Below, in pieces: positions 18,330 through 26,875 of a stretch of 64,000 nt of DNA (positions are counted from its first letter, which is position 1; every line of letters begins with the position of its first letter). The notes beneath the pieces were generated by a model. It had not been told where the DNA came from and ran no database searches. It saw only the letters and a list, made by a program, of their open reading frames with translations. Both the position numbers and the translations under genes were made by a program. The DNA comes from Agrobacterium vitis (GTDB taxonomy: Bacteria; Pseudomonadota; Alphaproteobacteria; Rhizobiales; Rhizobiaceae): the NCBI RefSeq assembly GCF_014926405.1, contig NZ_JACXXJ020000003.1, forward strand, positions 1,099,001 to 1,163,000. Direction: 5' to 3'.

Positions 18330-19072
18330 AGCCCATATCCCGGAATGGCGAGCTTGCGCTCCACCCAAAGGCCGACGCGGGCGACGACCAAATTGATGAG
18401 GCTGAAGAAGGCCAGGATAACGATCATCAACTCTATGACATTGTCACGCTGGGTCCAGACCATGATCGACGCATAGGTGATTTCGCTGACGGCAATTGCA
18501 TTGCCGACCGTCGTCAGCTTGACGAGATTGATCAGGTTGTTGACGATGGCCGGTAGCGACGCCCGAAAGGCAAGCGGCACCTCGACGTAACGCAGGATCT
18601 GGAACTGGCTGAAGCCAATGCCGCGAGCCGCCTCAATCGTCGAAGCTGGCACGGCTTCGATCCCGGCGCGGATCGCTTCGGAATGCAAGGCCGCCACATG
18701 CAGGCCCACCACCGCAACCACCCAAAAAAACGGCGTCAGCGGATTGTTCTGCGTGCCACCGACAAGATTGGACACAACCGTGTTCAACACCAGAAAGCTG
18801 AACATCAGCTGTACCAGCGTCGGCGTATTGCGGGTCACCTCCACGAACGCCCGCACCGGCGCGGAAAGCCATGACCTTCCCGATGTCAGGCAGGCCGCAA
18901 ACAGCAGACCAAACAGCAAACTGACGGGAATGAGCAAAGCCACCAGATAAAGCGTGGTCAAAAAACCATCCCGCCAGATCTGCGCCTCATATCCCGTTGC
19001 CAGGAACTCAAAATTAAGACCGATACTGCCCGTCAGACGCACGAACAGATCGGTGAGATTGATATCCTGCAT
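18326..19072 (-). CDS. Amino acid ABC transporter permease (HisQ/GltJ type)
   Basis: A 248-residue permease with FLTTLYLVALLIPVSLLFGL, the family motif FVEVTRNTPTLVQLMF, HSEAIRAGIEAVPASTIEAA and EAA loop ARGIGFSQFQILRYVEVPLA. It forms a heterodimer with the following gene product. The stretch upstream (19073-19233) between it and the binding-protein gene contains copy 3 of the mosaic repeat, and the ribosome site is weak (AGAGACAC), consistent with lower expression than the binding protein. Confidence 0.9.
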   Translation of the reverse strand: MQDINLTDLFVRLTGSIGLNFEFLATGYEAQIWRDGFLTTLYLVALLIPVSLLFGLLFAACLTSGRSWLSAPVRAFVEVTRNTPTLVQLMFSFLVLNTVVSNLVGGTQNNPLTPFFWVVAVVGLHVAALHSEAIRAGIEAVPASTIEAARGIGFSQFQILRYVEVPLAFRASLPAIVNNLINLVKLTTVGNAIAVSEITYASIMVWTQRDNVIELMIVILAFFSLINLVVARVGLWVERKLAIPGYGL

Positions 19073-19108
19073 GTGTCTCTACCGTTGCGCCGCTGATACA
19101 ACGAGTCT

Positions 19109-19226
19109 TGTACCATAAGTCTTGGAAAATGACGCGCCGTATTTCATTTTCGAATATCCCAAGCCTTTGATGGGTTTGAGATATTCGAAATCCTCTGAAG
19201 TCGAAGATGCCTGAGCATCTTCGCGC
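19109..19226 (-). repeat. Mosaic palindromic repeat, copy 3 (reverse orientation, C-B-A)
   Basis: Read on the minus strand it has the same A-B-C order as copies 1 and 4. Module A is CGAAGATGC...GCATCTTCG (19202-19223), module B has arms TTCGAATATC and GATATTCGAA (19149-19189), and module C is degenerate (19111-19142). It lies between the solute-binding protein gene and the first permease gene of the same operon, the position where stable hairpins can protect the upstream mRNA. Confidence 0.8.
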
Positions 19227-19233
19227 CTTCGTC

Positions 19234-20070
19234 TTACTTGGTCGCAGCGAGCGCCTTGTGTTCCTGCTCGAGATAGTCGGTATTCAGCAGGCGGCTGGAC
19301 TTGGCGAAATCGAGCAGTTTGCCGGAAACATGCAGTTTTTTAACGGCGTTGTCGAGGGCGGCCTGGGTATCCTTCTCGCCCTTGCGCAGCCAGATGACCG
19401 AGTCCGAGGGAACCAGTTCGGTTGGGAACGGAATAGCATAGTCCTTCCATTCCTCCGGGCGATCCTGCAACAACAGCCCCACAGTTGCGCCGACATGCAC
19501 AGCAGCCACGCAATTGCCGCCTTGCAGCGCCAGCAGCGATTCCGGCTGGCTTGGCAGCGCCTTGACGATGGCACCATATTCCTCGATCAGCGGCTGGGTA
19601 TAGTTGGAACCCTGCGAGACGCAGACCGGCTTGCCCTTCAGGTCCGCCCAATCCTTCAAACCGCTATCCTTACGCACCACGGCAGCACCGCCGCTGCGAT
19701 CATAAGGCGTCGGCACAAAATCCAGCACCTTGGCACGGTCTTCGGTATACTGCATATTGGCGATCAGGATATCAACTTTGCCCTGCTGGAGAAACTGCAC
19801 GCGGTTGGGCGGCGTAACCGTCACCGTTTCCAGCTTGACCCCGAGATCATCAGCCAGTGCCTGGGCAATATCGACGTTAAAGCCTTTCTGCTCCTGGCTT
19901 TTCGGATCGATATAACCAAAAGGTGCGCCAGACAGGATGACGCCGACAGTGAGCTTGCCACGTCCCTTGATGCGGTCAAGCGTGGCATCGGCCGAGGCAT
20001 GGGTTGCTGCAAGGGTGGATATCGAAAGAACAAGCCCAAAGATTGTCTTGGTCATGGTGGCGGACAGCAT
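19234..20070 (-). CDS. Amino acid ABC transporter substrate-binding protein, family 3
   Basis: A periplasmic binding protein of about 278 residues. I place the start at ATG 20070 (MLSATMTKTIFGL), preceded by AAGGAG at seven bases; the frame runs further upstream without support. The signal peptide ends near ATHASA. SBP_bac_3 motifs: LDRIKGRGKLTVGV, APFGYIDPKSQEQKGFNVDI, DILIANMQYTEDRAKVLDF, LKGKPVCVSQGSNY. It is first in an operon with two permeases, a GlnQ-type ATPase, an MmgE/PrpD protein and a DszA-like monooxygenase. The ligand is probably an amino-acid-like compound; a sulfur-containing one is suggested by context only. Confidence 0.9.
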   Translation of the reverse strand: MLSATMTKTIFGLVLSISTLAATHASADATLDRIKGRGKLTVGVILSGAPFGYIDPKSQEQKGFNVDIAQALADDLGVKLETVTVTPPNRVQFLQQGKVDILIANMQYTEDRAKVLDFVPTPYDRSGGAAVVRKDSGLKDWADLKGKPVCVSQGSNYTQPLIEEYGAIVKALPSQPESLLALQGGNCVAAVHVGATVGLLLQDRPEEWKDYAIPFPTELVPSDSVIWLRKGEKDTQAALDNAVKKLHVSGKLLDFAKSSRLLNTDYLEQEHKALAATK

Positions 20071-20310
20071 GGAGAGGCTCCTTATTTTTGGCGACACCGT
20101 ATTGAAGAGCCGCACCGATCACGAGCAATGGCGTTCCTCCATACGCAGCCATCAAGGATCGGTCTACCGGAGATTACGACTAAAGTAGAATTTTCTTCAT
20201 TCCTCCCTGGCTTCGCCTGTTTGGCAGACGCACGATCCTGGTAAGTTTGAGACTGCACCAACAAGGCAACACTTGTTTCCCCTATAGGCTCCGAGACCTG
20301 TCTTTACCGA

Positions 20311-21312
20311 TCACGACGGGCGCGCCGTTTTGAAGCTCAGGGCTAGCACGGAGAAAATCAGCAGGCCCGTTGCAACCTGTTGCCAATAGAAATTCAAACC
20401 GGACAGCAGCAACCCGTTCGAGACGAGGCCAAGCAGCAGAACGCCAAGCACGGTGCCAACCACATTGGGACGGCGCAGCGGATGGAGTGTCGTGCCGATA
20501 AAGGTCGCGCCAATGGCATTCAGCAGGAAGGCATTCCCGGATGATGGAATGTAGACATTGACCGTTGCCGTCAAAAGGATGCCAGCAATCGCGGCAATCA
20601 GGCCGGCCAGAATATAGGCGCTTGCAACAACTGAGGCGACAGACAGGCCGGAATAGCGCGCCACGCTGGCTTGGGTGCCGATGGCCGTCAGGACCCGCCC
20701 GAAACGGGTCATTGACAATAGCACACCAGTCAAAACAATCAGCGACAGCGTGACGACCAGCGGCACGGGTACGCCAAGCAGCTGCCCATGACCGATAAAC
20801 GAAAAGCCTGGCGGAATGGCGACTTGGGACAGATAGACCGGATTGCCGCCATTGGTTAGCAATTGCTGCACGCTGCGGCCGATGAACAGCGTTCCAAGCG
20901 TCGCCAGAAACGGTGAGATGCCGATTGCCGAAATCAACAGACCATTCAAGGCACCGACCAGTCCGCCGACAAAGATTGCCGCCAGCACCGCGAAGCCGAC
21001 GGGCACACCACCCAGCACCAGCGAGACAAAGGTGAAACTGGCAAAATCCACCGCCGTCGCAACCGAAAGATCGATGCCGCCGGAGGCAACGGCAAAGGTC
21101 ATCGCAATCGACACGATGGCGAGCAATGCAACATTGTTGACCAGCACACTCAACAGGTTGGCGCCCGTCAGAAAGCTTGGCGCCACCGTTGAAAATATCG
21201 CGATGACCGCGAGGATGGCAAGGATTAGCGCATAGCGCACCAGATATCCGATCCGCAGGTAACCGGACGCCAAGGCCCCAGCCGTCTGCGTTTTGGTGTC
21301 AACCGTTGACAT
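20311..21312 (-). CDS. CUT2-type (RbsC-like) ABC permease
   Basis: A 333-residue permease of the BPD_transp_2 family with about nine hydrophobic segments. The hallmark loop is ASGGIDLSVATAVDF; further typical motifs are ISPFLATLGTLFIGRSVQQL and NAIGATFIGTTLHPLRRPNV. AGGAGGT nine bases before the ATG gives a strong ribosome site. It is the last gene of a four-gene minus-strand operon (binding protein, ATPase, two permeases), so the channel is probably a heterodimer with the preceding permease, separated by seven bases. Confidence 0.9.
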   Translation of the reverse strand: MSTVDTKTQTAGALASGYLRIGYLVRYALILAILAVIAIFSTVAPSFLTGANLLSVLVNNVALLAIVSIAMTFAVASGGIDLSVATAVDFASFTFVSLVLGGVPVGFAVLAAIFVGGLVGALNGLLISAIGISPFLATLGTLFIGRSVQQLLTNGGNPVYLSQVAIPPGFSFIGHGQLLGVPVPLVVTLSLIVLTGVLLSMTRFGRVLTAIGTQASVARYSGLSVASVVASAYILAGLIAAIAGILLTATVNVYIPSSGNAFLLNAIGATFIGTTLHPLRRPNVVGTVLGVLLLGLVSNGLLLSGLNFYWQQVATGLLIFSVLALSFKTARPS

Positions 21313-21319
21313 GATGACT

Positions 21320-22381
21320 CTACCTCCTGCGTAGCAAAGTGGTGGCCGAGACGACCAGAAGGATCAGCGCGCCCTGGACGCCAGCCACCAATGTGCTCGA
21401 CAGATTGAGCAGTTGAAACCCATTGATCAGCACACCGACAAAGATCGCCGAAACCAGCGTACCGGGAATGGTCGGCACCAGCCGCCGTGAAAACACCGAG
21501 CCCAGCAGCGTGGTCACCACGACGGTCAGCAAGATATCGCCAGCGCCGGTGGAACTGCCGCTGAGATAGGACGTATTGAGGATACCGGCGATACCGCCCA
21601 GCAGACCCGCCGCGATGAAGGCACCTGCCGTCAGGGTTTTGACCCTGAGGCCCGCCGCCCTTGCTGCTTCCGGAAATTCACCGACCGCGTAAAGCCTCAA
21701 TCCCAGCGGGGTATATTGGACGACAGCTCCGACCAGCAAGGCTGCCCCCAGCAGAACATAGGCCAGCACCGGCAGACCGAATGGCCCTGTGGCTGAAAGC
21801 AGTGAGAGAAAATCGGTGGAGGCAGGAATGACGGTGTTTTGGGTCAACACCAGTTCGAGACCGGCCACCACATTCATCACCGCAAGCGTTGCCAGAAGCG
21901 GCACGATACCGACAATGACAACAGCCAATGCATTGACGAGACCGATGACCAATCCGGTGGCCAACGCCCCCAAAACAGCAATGCCATCGCTCCATCCCAG
22001 TTGCACAAGGCTGGCATAGACCGCTGCGCTGAGGCCCATATTGGCGGCCAGCGACAGATCGATCCCGCCCGTCACAACATTCGACCCGCCCGCGATGATC
22101 ACAAGAGTCAGCCCGAAGGCCAGCACTCCGAGAATGGCCGACTGCGCCAGCACATTGCCCAGATTGCCGAGGCTAAAAAAGAAGGGCGCCGCCAGCGAAA
22201 AGAACAGGAAGACGCCGAGGATTCCGAGTATGGACCCGGTCCGTAGCAGCCAGGCCGCGCCCCAGGGTGCACCCTTGCGGGGCTGGGCAAGCTCACCTCC
22301 CTGGGACGAGCCGTGATGACGTGTGCGGGTGGCTGTTGGCGACCTCACGCCAATCGAAACGGAATTGACCTCAGTCGACAT
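21320..22381 (-). CDS. CUT2-type (RbsC-like) ABC permease
   Basis: A 353-residue permease with a ~40-residue hydrophilic basic N-terminus before the first helix, the hallmark VTGGIDLSLAANMGL, VPLLATLAVMNVVAGLELVL and the end segment GVLINGFQLLNL. The start overlaps the ATPase gene's 3' end by 11 bases. It is one of two non-identical permeases in this operon; many CUT2 systems use a single permease homodimer, so the pair is noteworthy. Confidence 0.9.
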   Translation of the reverse strand: MSTEVNSVSIGVRSPTATRTRHHGSSQGGELAQPRKGAPWGAAWLLRTGSILGILGVFLFFSLAAPFFFSLGNLGNVLAQSAILGVLAFGLTLVIIAGGSNVVTGGIDLSLAANMGLSAAVYASLVQLGWSDGIAVLGALATGLVIGLVNALAVVIVGIVPLLATLAVMNVVAGLELVLTQNTVIPASTDFLSLLSATGPFGLPVLAYVLLGAALLVGAVVQYTPLGLRLYAVGEFPEAARAAGLRVKTLTAGAFIAAGLLGGIAGILNTSYLSGSSTGAGDILLTVVVTTLLGSVFSRRLVPTIPGTLVSAIFVGVLINGFQLLNLSSTLVAGVQGALILLVVSATTLLRRR

Positions 22382-23924
22382 GGCGCAATCCTTCCTTCGA
22401 CCCCGTCACGGCATCCGAGCCGGTCGCGCTCGCAAAGACTGCGTCCGCCGTCGTCTGGCTCGATGTGAGTTCCGCCGTGATCCGGCCCCGGAAAAACACC
22501 AGAATCCGGTCGGTTATGCCAACCAGTTCCGGCAGGTCGGACGACAAGATGATGACGCCAGCACCCTTTTCGATGAGTTCACCGATAAGCTGGTAAATTT
22601 CGACTTTCGCGCCGATATCGACGCCAACAGTCGGCTCATCCAGAAGATAGATTTCCGATTGACGGCTCAGCCATTTTGCAATCGCCACCTTCTGTTGATT
22701 ACCACCGGACAGGGTTCGGACCGGCGCTTCGCCGCCTGCCGTCTTGATCTGCAATTGCCCGATCAGCTGGTCCACAGCAGTCTTTTCGAGACCGGTCTTC
22801 AGAAAACCCGCCCTCGAAAAACGGTCGAGACTGGCAAGCGTGGTGTTTTCCGCCACCGTGAGGTCCAGGGCCACGCCATTACCGCGCCGGTCTTCCGGAA
22901 CAAGCGCCAGATTGCGCAACACGGCTTGGCGAGGATTTGCAAATGACACCACCGTCTCGCTCGTTTGAATCTCACCAGCACTTGCTGTTTCCAAACCAAA
23001 CAGCGTTTGCAACAATTCCTTGGCACCGGAGCCTAAAAGACCGGTAATGCCGAGCACTTCGCCCCGGTGCAGGCTGAAGGACACGTCCTCATACCGGCCT
23101 TCGGCTGTCAAACCACGAACGTCCAGCAGACGCTCACCCATGGCAACGACCGGTTTTGGAAACATCTCGGCAATGTCGCGCTCCACCATCAGGGTTGCGA
23201 TCTGTTTTGCCGAAAGACCGGCAAGCGCGCGGCTAGCAACCACCTCACCATTGCGCAGCACGGTTACGTCGTCGCAAAGCGCTTCGATTTCGGCCAGGTA
23301 ATGCGAGATATAAACGATCGTCACCCCCTCGTCCCGCAGCCGCCGGATCAGGGAAAACAGCATATCGGCCTCGCGCCGCACCAGCGCCGCCGTCGGCTCA
23401 TCGAACACCAGCACCGTGGGCTTTGCCAGCAGCGCGCGTGTGATCTGGACGATCTGCTTTTGCGCGGTGGTCAGCTCGCCGACCAATGCATTGGTCGGCA
23501 GGCTCAGGCCGAAATAGTCCTGCAAAATCGCCTGCGCCTGGCGTTTCATGGCCCGCCGATCCAGAAATGGCGTGCCAGCAATCTTCGGTTCGCGCCCCAG
23601 AAACAAGGCCTCGCCAACCGTGAAGGACGGGACCAGAAGGCGATCCTGATGAATGAAATGGATGCCCAGTTTTTCGACCAGCGGCGGCGTCAGATCCGGT
23701 CTTCCAACCCCGTCGATCTCGATCGTTCCGTCATCCTGCCGGTGAAGACCGGCAAGAATTTTGATCAGGGTCGATTTTCCCGCACCATTCTGGCCGACAA
23801 GCCCATGGATCGTTCCAGCGCGGACGCCAAAGGACACGTCGGCAAGCGCTCTTGCTCCACCAAACCGTTTGGAAATGCCATGGAAGCGGATTGCATCGCC
23901 ATCCGCAGGCTGTCTGTCACGCAT
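22371..23924 (-). CDS. CUT2-type sugar ABC ATPase (RbsA/MglA-like, two domains)
   Basis: A 517-residue fused ATPase starting at ATG 23924 (MRDRQPADGD), with AGGA eight bases upstream; the frame stays open to 24344 across the repeat but the extension is not protein-like. First half: Walker A GQNGAGKST, Q-loop IHQD, signature-like LTTAQKQIVQITRAL, Walker B VLVFDEPTAAL. Second half: degenerate Walker A GLLGSGAKE, signature LSGGNQQKVAIAKWL and LLDEPTVGVDIGAK. This asymmetric pattern is normal for the family. It should energise the importer encoded around it. Confidence 0.92.
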   Translation of the reverse strand: MRDRQPADGDAIRFHGISKRFGGARALADVSFGVRAGTIHGLVGQNGAGKSTLIKILAGLHRQDDGTIEIDGVGRPDLTPPLVEKLGIHFIHQDRLLVPSFTVGEALFLGREPKIAGTPFLDRRAMKRQAQAILQDYFGLSLPTNALVGELTTAQKQIVQITRALLAKPTVLVFDEPTAALVRREADMLFSLIRRLRDEGVTIVYISHYLAEIEALCDDVTVLRNGEVVASRALAGLSAKQIATLMVERDIAEMFPKPVVAMGERLLDVRGLTAEGRYEDVSFSLHRGEVLGITGLLGSGAKELLQTLFGLETASAGEIQTSETVVSFANPRQAVLRNLALVPEDRRGNGVALDLTVAENTTLASLDRFSRAGFLKTGLEKTAVDQLIGQLQIKTAGGEAPVRTLSGGNQQKVAIAKWLSRQSEIYLLDEPTVGVDIGAKVEIYQLIGELIEKGAGVIILSSDLPELVGITDRILVFFRGRITAELTSSQTTADAVFASATGSDAVTGSKEGLRHVD

Positions 23925-23948
23925 GAAAATGTCCTTCGCAAAGCCACT

Positions 23949-24077
23949 TATACCAAGTCTCGAAGATGCTGACGCATCCTCGCCTTGAATGAATTTCGAA
24001 TATCTCAAATGCGTCAAGGGCTTGAGATATTCGAAAACGGCATACGAAGAATCATTTTCAATGATTCTTCGTATTAG
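23949..24077 (+). repeat. Mosaic palindromic repeat, copy 4 (best-conserved A-B-C)
   Basis: The clearest copy. Module A is CGAAGATGC / GCATCCTCG (23961-23982), with one mismatched pair. Module B has arms TTCGAATATCTCAA and TTGAGATATTCGAA (23995-24035). Module C has perfect 13-bp arms TACGAAGAATCAT (24043-24055) and ATGATTCTTCGTA (24061-24073) with loop TTTCA. It sits between the binding-protein gene and the ATPase gene of one operon. Confidence 0.88.
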
Positions 24078-24120
24078 CGCCCTGGCATAAGCTGTGGCGT
24101 TCCAACAGCTGCCTTGGCGA

Positions 24121-25134
24121 TCAGCCGATCCCGAGCTTCTTGGTGACCTCGTTGACAGTCTGCTTATTGGCCAGCAGGGCTGGCACATAGCTCTCACGCG
24201 GCAAGGTCTTGCCGGACAGCAGCAGCGCCACATTCTGAATGGCCTGGCGACCGAGTTCGGCGGGCTGTTGGGCAACATCTGCGGCGGCAGGCGAGGCCGG
24301 ATCCGCCACCAGTTGCAACACTTCAGGGCTACCATCGACGCCATAGGTCTTGATTTCCGTGCGCCCGGCTGCCGCCAGCGCCTGGGTTGCCCCCAATTGC
24401 GGAATATCCCAGGCGGACCAGATGGCTTTGATCGAGCCTTTTTCCGGATATTTGTTCAGAATGGCGGTGACCTGGGCGAATGCGTCCTGCACGGTATTGG
24501 GGATGACGTCGCGCAGTTCCGGCTGGATAATCTTGACCTTCGGGAAATATTTGATGACGTTGACAAGCTGGTCATAGCGGATGGCGCAGGGCGTCACGCC
24601 ATAAAAGCCATTGAAAACCACGACATTGCCTTCACCACCGATGTCAGAGACCAGTTGCAGGGCCAGATCCTTGCCGATACCCCAATTGTCGGAGGTCGAA
24701 TTGTTCAGCGAATGGCTGGAGCCGACATCGATGGTCAGAACCGGAATGCCTGCGTCACGTGCCCGTTTTAGCCAGGGGTCGATAACCGTCAAGGTGCCGA
24801 GCAATTGCACGATGGCATCCGGCTTTTGGGCGATCAGGGTTTGGAGTTGCGCCACCAGCTTGCCATCGCTACGGCCCGCATCGACGGCAAGTGGTTCGCC
24901 GCCTAAGCGCTTCACTTCAGCGATCTGGGCGTTATAGGCCTGGAGGTCGAAGAAATGGTCGGTCCCTGCCGTGCTGATGCCGATCCGCTTGCCCTTCAGG
25001 CTGAGAGCTTCATCTGCTGCATGGGCAGCATTGACACCAAGCAGGCTTGCCCCCGCAACTGCTGCGCCAGCAAAGGCCGAGAGCTTGATGAGCTGACGCC
25101 GTCCAATTTCAGTGTTGAATTCGTCGCCCGACAT
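24121..25134 (-). CDS. Sugar-type ABC substrate-binding protein (Peripla_BP_4 / RbsB-like)
   Basis: A 337-residue exported protein with a probable Tat signal (GRRQLIKLSAFAGAAVAGAS, ending near AHAADE). Mature motifs of periplasmic binding protein family 4: KRIGISTAGTDHFFDLQAYN, LIAQKPDAIVQLLG, GIPVLTIDVGSSHS, GNVVVFNGFYG, KAIWSAWDIPQLGATQAL. GGAGAAG before ATG 25134 supports the start. It is first in the operon with a CUT2 ATPase and two permeases. The ligand is unknown; a furanose, polyol or thio-sugar are all possible. Confidence 0.9.
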   Translation of the reverse strand: MSGDEFNTEIGRRQLIKLSAFAGAAVAGASLLGVNAAHAADEALSLKGKRIGISTAGTDHFFDLQAYNAQIAEVKRLGGEPLAVDAGRSDGKLVAQLQTLIAQKPDAIVQLLGTLTVIDPWLKRARDAGIPVLTIDVGSSHSLNNSTSDNWGIGKDLALQLVSDIGGEGNVVVFNGFYGVTPCAIRYDQLVNVIKYFPKVKIIQPELRDVIPNTVQDAFAQVTAILNKYPEKGSIKAIWSAWDIPQLGATQALAAAGRTEIKTYGVDGSPEVLQLVADPASPAAADVAQQPAELGRQAIQNVALLLSGKTLPRESYVPALLANKQTVNEVTKKLGIG

Positions 25135-25151
25135 GTCGTCTTCTCCGGTTG

Positions 25152-25168
25152 TCTAGTTTTTCTATAGA
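25152..25168. promoter_or_regulatory. Candidate LysR-type operator TCTA-N9-TAGA
   Basis: TCTA at 25152-25155 and TAGA at 25165-25168 with a 9-base spacer, 18 bases upstream of the binding-protein start codon at 25134. The core and spacing match the sites at 6107, 27981 and 48673, but here only the four-base arms are kept, so chance is more likely than for the others. Location so near the start suggests repression or an overlapping promoter if real. Confidence 0.35.
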
Positions 25169-25477
25169 GTAAGATTATTTGCTGTTTGGCCGAGAAAGGA
25201 TTTTGCGTCTTGATAAACCAAGTGGAAAAAACAGACCCAATCAGCACCGAAATGGCGCAGCGATCATCCCAGCCAGCTTTTCGCTGAGACGTTAAGAGGC
25301 AGCAGACGACCGGCTCTTCCCTCAGGCGCAATTTCTAAGCGGTGTCGAAAGAAGGGAAGAATATTTCTCTACTTAATCGGTGGATTATTCCATCATGCAA
25401 CCGTCACAGAGGCCAAAGGCATAGCAAAAATCCAGGGCGGTGACTGGCGGAAATTCAACACAGGACGGGAGTTATAG
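25169..25477. other. Divergent intergenic region between CUT2 operon and metY
   Basis: About 310 bases between the minus-strand CUT2 operon and metY. It contains a weak version of the T-N11-A repeat (TCTA at 25368-25371, TGGATT at 25381-25386, 9-base spacer, one mismatch to TAGATT), about 90 bases upstream of metY. I looked for a SAM riboswitch upstream of metY and did not recognise one. No other gene is supported. Confidence 0.4.
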
Positions 25478-26800
25478 ATGAGCAGCAAACCATTGCATCC
25501 AGAAACGCTGGCCCTTCATGCCGGCTGGCGCGCCGACCCGACGACGGGGGCTGTCGCCGTTCCGATCTATCAGACCACGTCTTTTCAGTTCCGAGATACG
25601 GAGCATGCGGCCAATCTGTTTGCCCTGAAAGAGCTGGGTAATATCTATAGCCGCATCGGCAACCCAACGGTGGATGTGCTTGAGCAGCGCATTGCAGCCA
25701 TCGAAGGCGGCGTTGCGGCATTGGCGCTTGCCTCCGGTCAGGCGGCGTCTGCCTTTGCGATCCAGAACCTTGCCAAAGTCGGCGACAATATCGTCAGCTC
25801 CACCGATCTCTATGGCGGCACATGGAACCTGTTTGCCAACACGCTGAAAGATCAGGGTATTGAGGTTCGTTTTGTTGATCCGACAGACCCGGAAAACTTC
25901 CGCCGCGCCACAGATGAGCGCACCCGCGCCTATTATGCCGAAACCTTGCCCAATCCGAAACTGACCGTTTTCCCGATTGCCGAAGTGGCAAGCATTGGCC
26001 GCGAATTCGGCATTCCGCTGATTGTTGACAACACCGCAGCCCCCTTGCTGGCGCGGCCTTTTGATCATGGCGCTGCTGTGGTTGTTTATTCCTCCACCAA
26101 ATATCTTGGCGGCCACGGCACGTCCATTGGCGGTTTGATCGTTGATGGCGGCAATTTCGACTGGGAAGCCCACAAAGAGCGCCAGCCAGCCTTGAACACA
26201 CCAGACCCAAGCTACCACGGCGCAGTCTGGACGGAAGCCACCAAGCCGCTTGGTCCTATTGCCTATATCATCAAGGCGCGTGTGACCCTGCTGCGTGACC
26301 TTGGAGCCGCACTCTCACCCTTCAACGCCTTCCAGCTTTTGCAAGGCATTGAAACCCTGCCGCTTCGCATTGAGCGCCACGTTAAAAACGCCGCAGCCGT
26401 TGCGGAGTATCTGGCCAAGCGGCCGGAAATCGCCAAGGTGATCTATCCATCTCAGCAGAGCGGCGTATGGCGCGAGCGGGCCGATAAATATCTCAAGGGT
26501 GGTTATGGCGGTCTTGTCGGCTTTGAGCTGAAAGACGGGCTGGACGCTGGACGCCAGTTCATCGACGGGCTCGAATTACTCTATCACGTTGCGAATATTG
26601 GTGATGCCCGCAGCCTCGCCATTCATCCGGCCTCGACCACCCACTCCCAGCTGACCGCCGAAGAACAGGCCGCAAGTGGCGTTTCGCCGGGCTATGTGCG
26701 CCTTTCCATCGGCATTGAGCATATCGATGACATCATCGCCGATATCCAACGTGGTCTCGATGCGGCATCTTCTGGCGTGCAGAACAGCAAGGCAGCCTGA
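25478..26800 (+). CDS. metY: O-acetylhomoserine sulfhydrylase/aminocarboxypropyltransferase (MetY-like)
   Basis: A 440-residue PLP-dependent Cys/Met metabolism enzyme. Motifs: VAVPIYQTTSFQFRDTEHAA, YSRIGNPTVDVLEQRIAAIE, SGQAASAFAIQNLAKVGDNI, LIVDNTAAPLL and the PLP-lysine segment SSTKYLGGHG (Lys208). The C-terminus has HPASTTHSQLTAEEQAASGV, typical of the sulfhydrylase group. It replaces the acetate of O-acetylhomoserine with sulfide (giving homocysteine) or methanethiol (giving methionine). GGGAG precedes the ATG. It is monocistronic, closed by a strong terminator. In this sulfur-oriented stretch it could capture sulfide or methanethiol released by neighbouring enzymes; that link is inference. 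Confidence 0.92.
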   Translation: MSSKPLHPETLALHAGWRADPTTGAVAVPIYQTTSFQFRDTEHAANLFALKELGNIYSRIGNPTVDVLEQRIAAIEGGVAALALASGQAASAFAIQNLAKVGDNIVSSTDLYGGTWNLFANTLKDQGIEVRFVDPTDPENFRRATDERTRAYYAETLPNPKLTVFPIAEVASIGREFGIPLIVDNTAAPLLARPFDHGAAVVVYSSTKYLGGHGTSIGGLIVDGGNFDWEAHKERQPALNTPDPSYHGAVWTEATKPLGPIAYIIKARVTLLRDLGAALSPFNAFQLLQGIETLPLRIERHVKNAAAVAEYLAKRPEIAKVIYPSQQSGVWRERADKYLKGGYGGLVGFELKDGLDAGRQFIDGLELLYHVANIGDARSLAIHPASTTHSQLTAEEQAASGVSPGYVRLSIGIEHIDDIIADIQRGLDAASSGVQNSKAA

Positions 26801-26810
26801 TCAAACATGG

Positions 26811-26842
26811 AAAACGGAAGCACCGCTAGGTGCTTCCGTTTT
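26811..26842. terminator. Bidirectional rho-independent terminator (metY / binding protein)
   Basis: Perfect 14-bp stem AAAACGGAAGCACC (26811-26824) and GGTGCTTCCGTTTT (26829-26842) with loop GCTA. T-runs on both strands let it end metY from the left and the minus-strand binding-protein gene from the right. Confidence 0.95.
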
Positions 26843-26875
26843 TGTCTGCGCAGAGCCTGCTTGGGAGGGAGGTGC

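Noticed and set aside
20082..20264. 60-codon minus-strand frame with several Arg-Cys pairs upstream of the family 3 binding protein
   Set aside because: It ends at the ribosome site and recalls the R-x-x-C tiny ORFs, but no plausible start codon with ribosome site precedes the Cys part.
23067..23972. 300-codon plus-strand frame opposite the CUT2 ATPase
   Set aside because: Shadow of the ATPase; it also runs into the palindromic repeat.
25320..25477. SAM riboswitch upstream of metY
   Set aside because: Alphaproteobacterial metY genes sometimes carry one, but I could not recognise the conserved core here; a covariance search would settle it.
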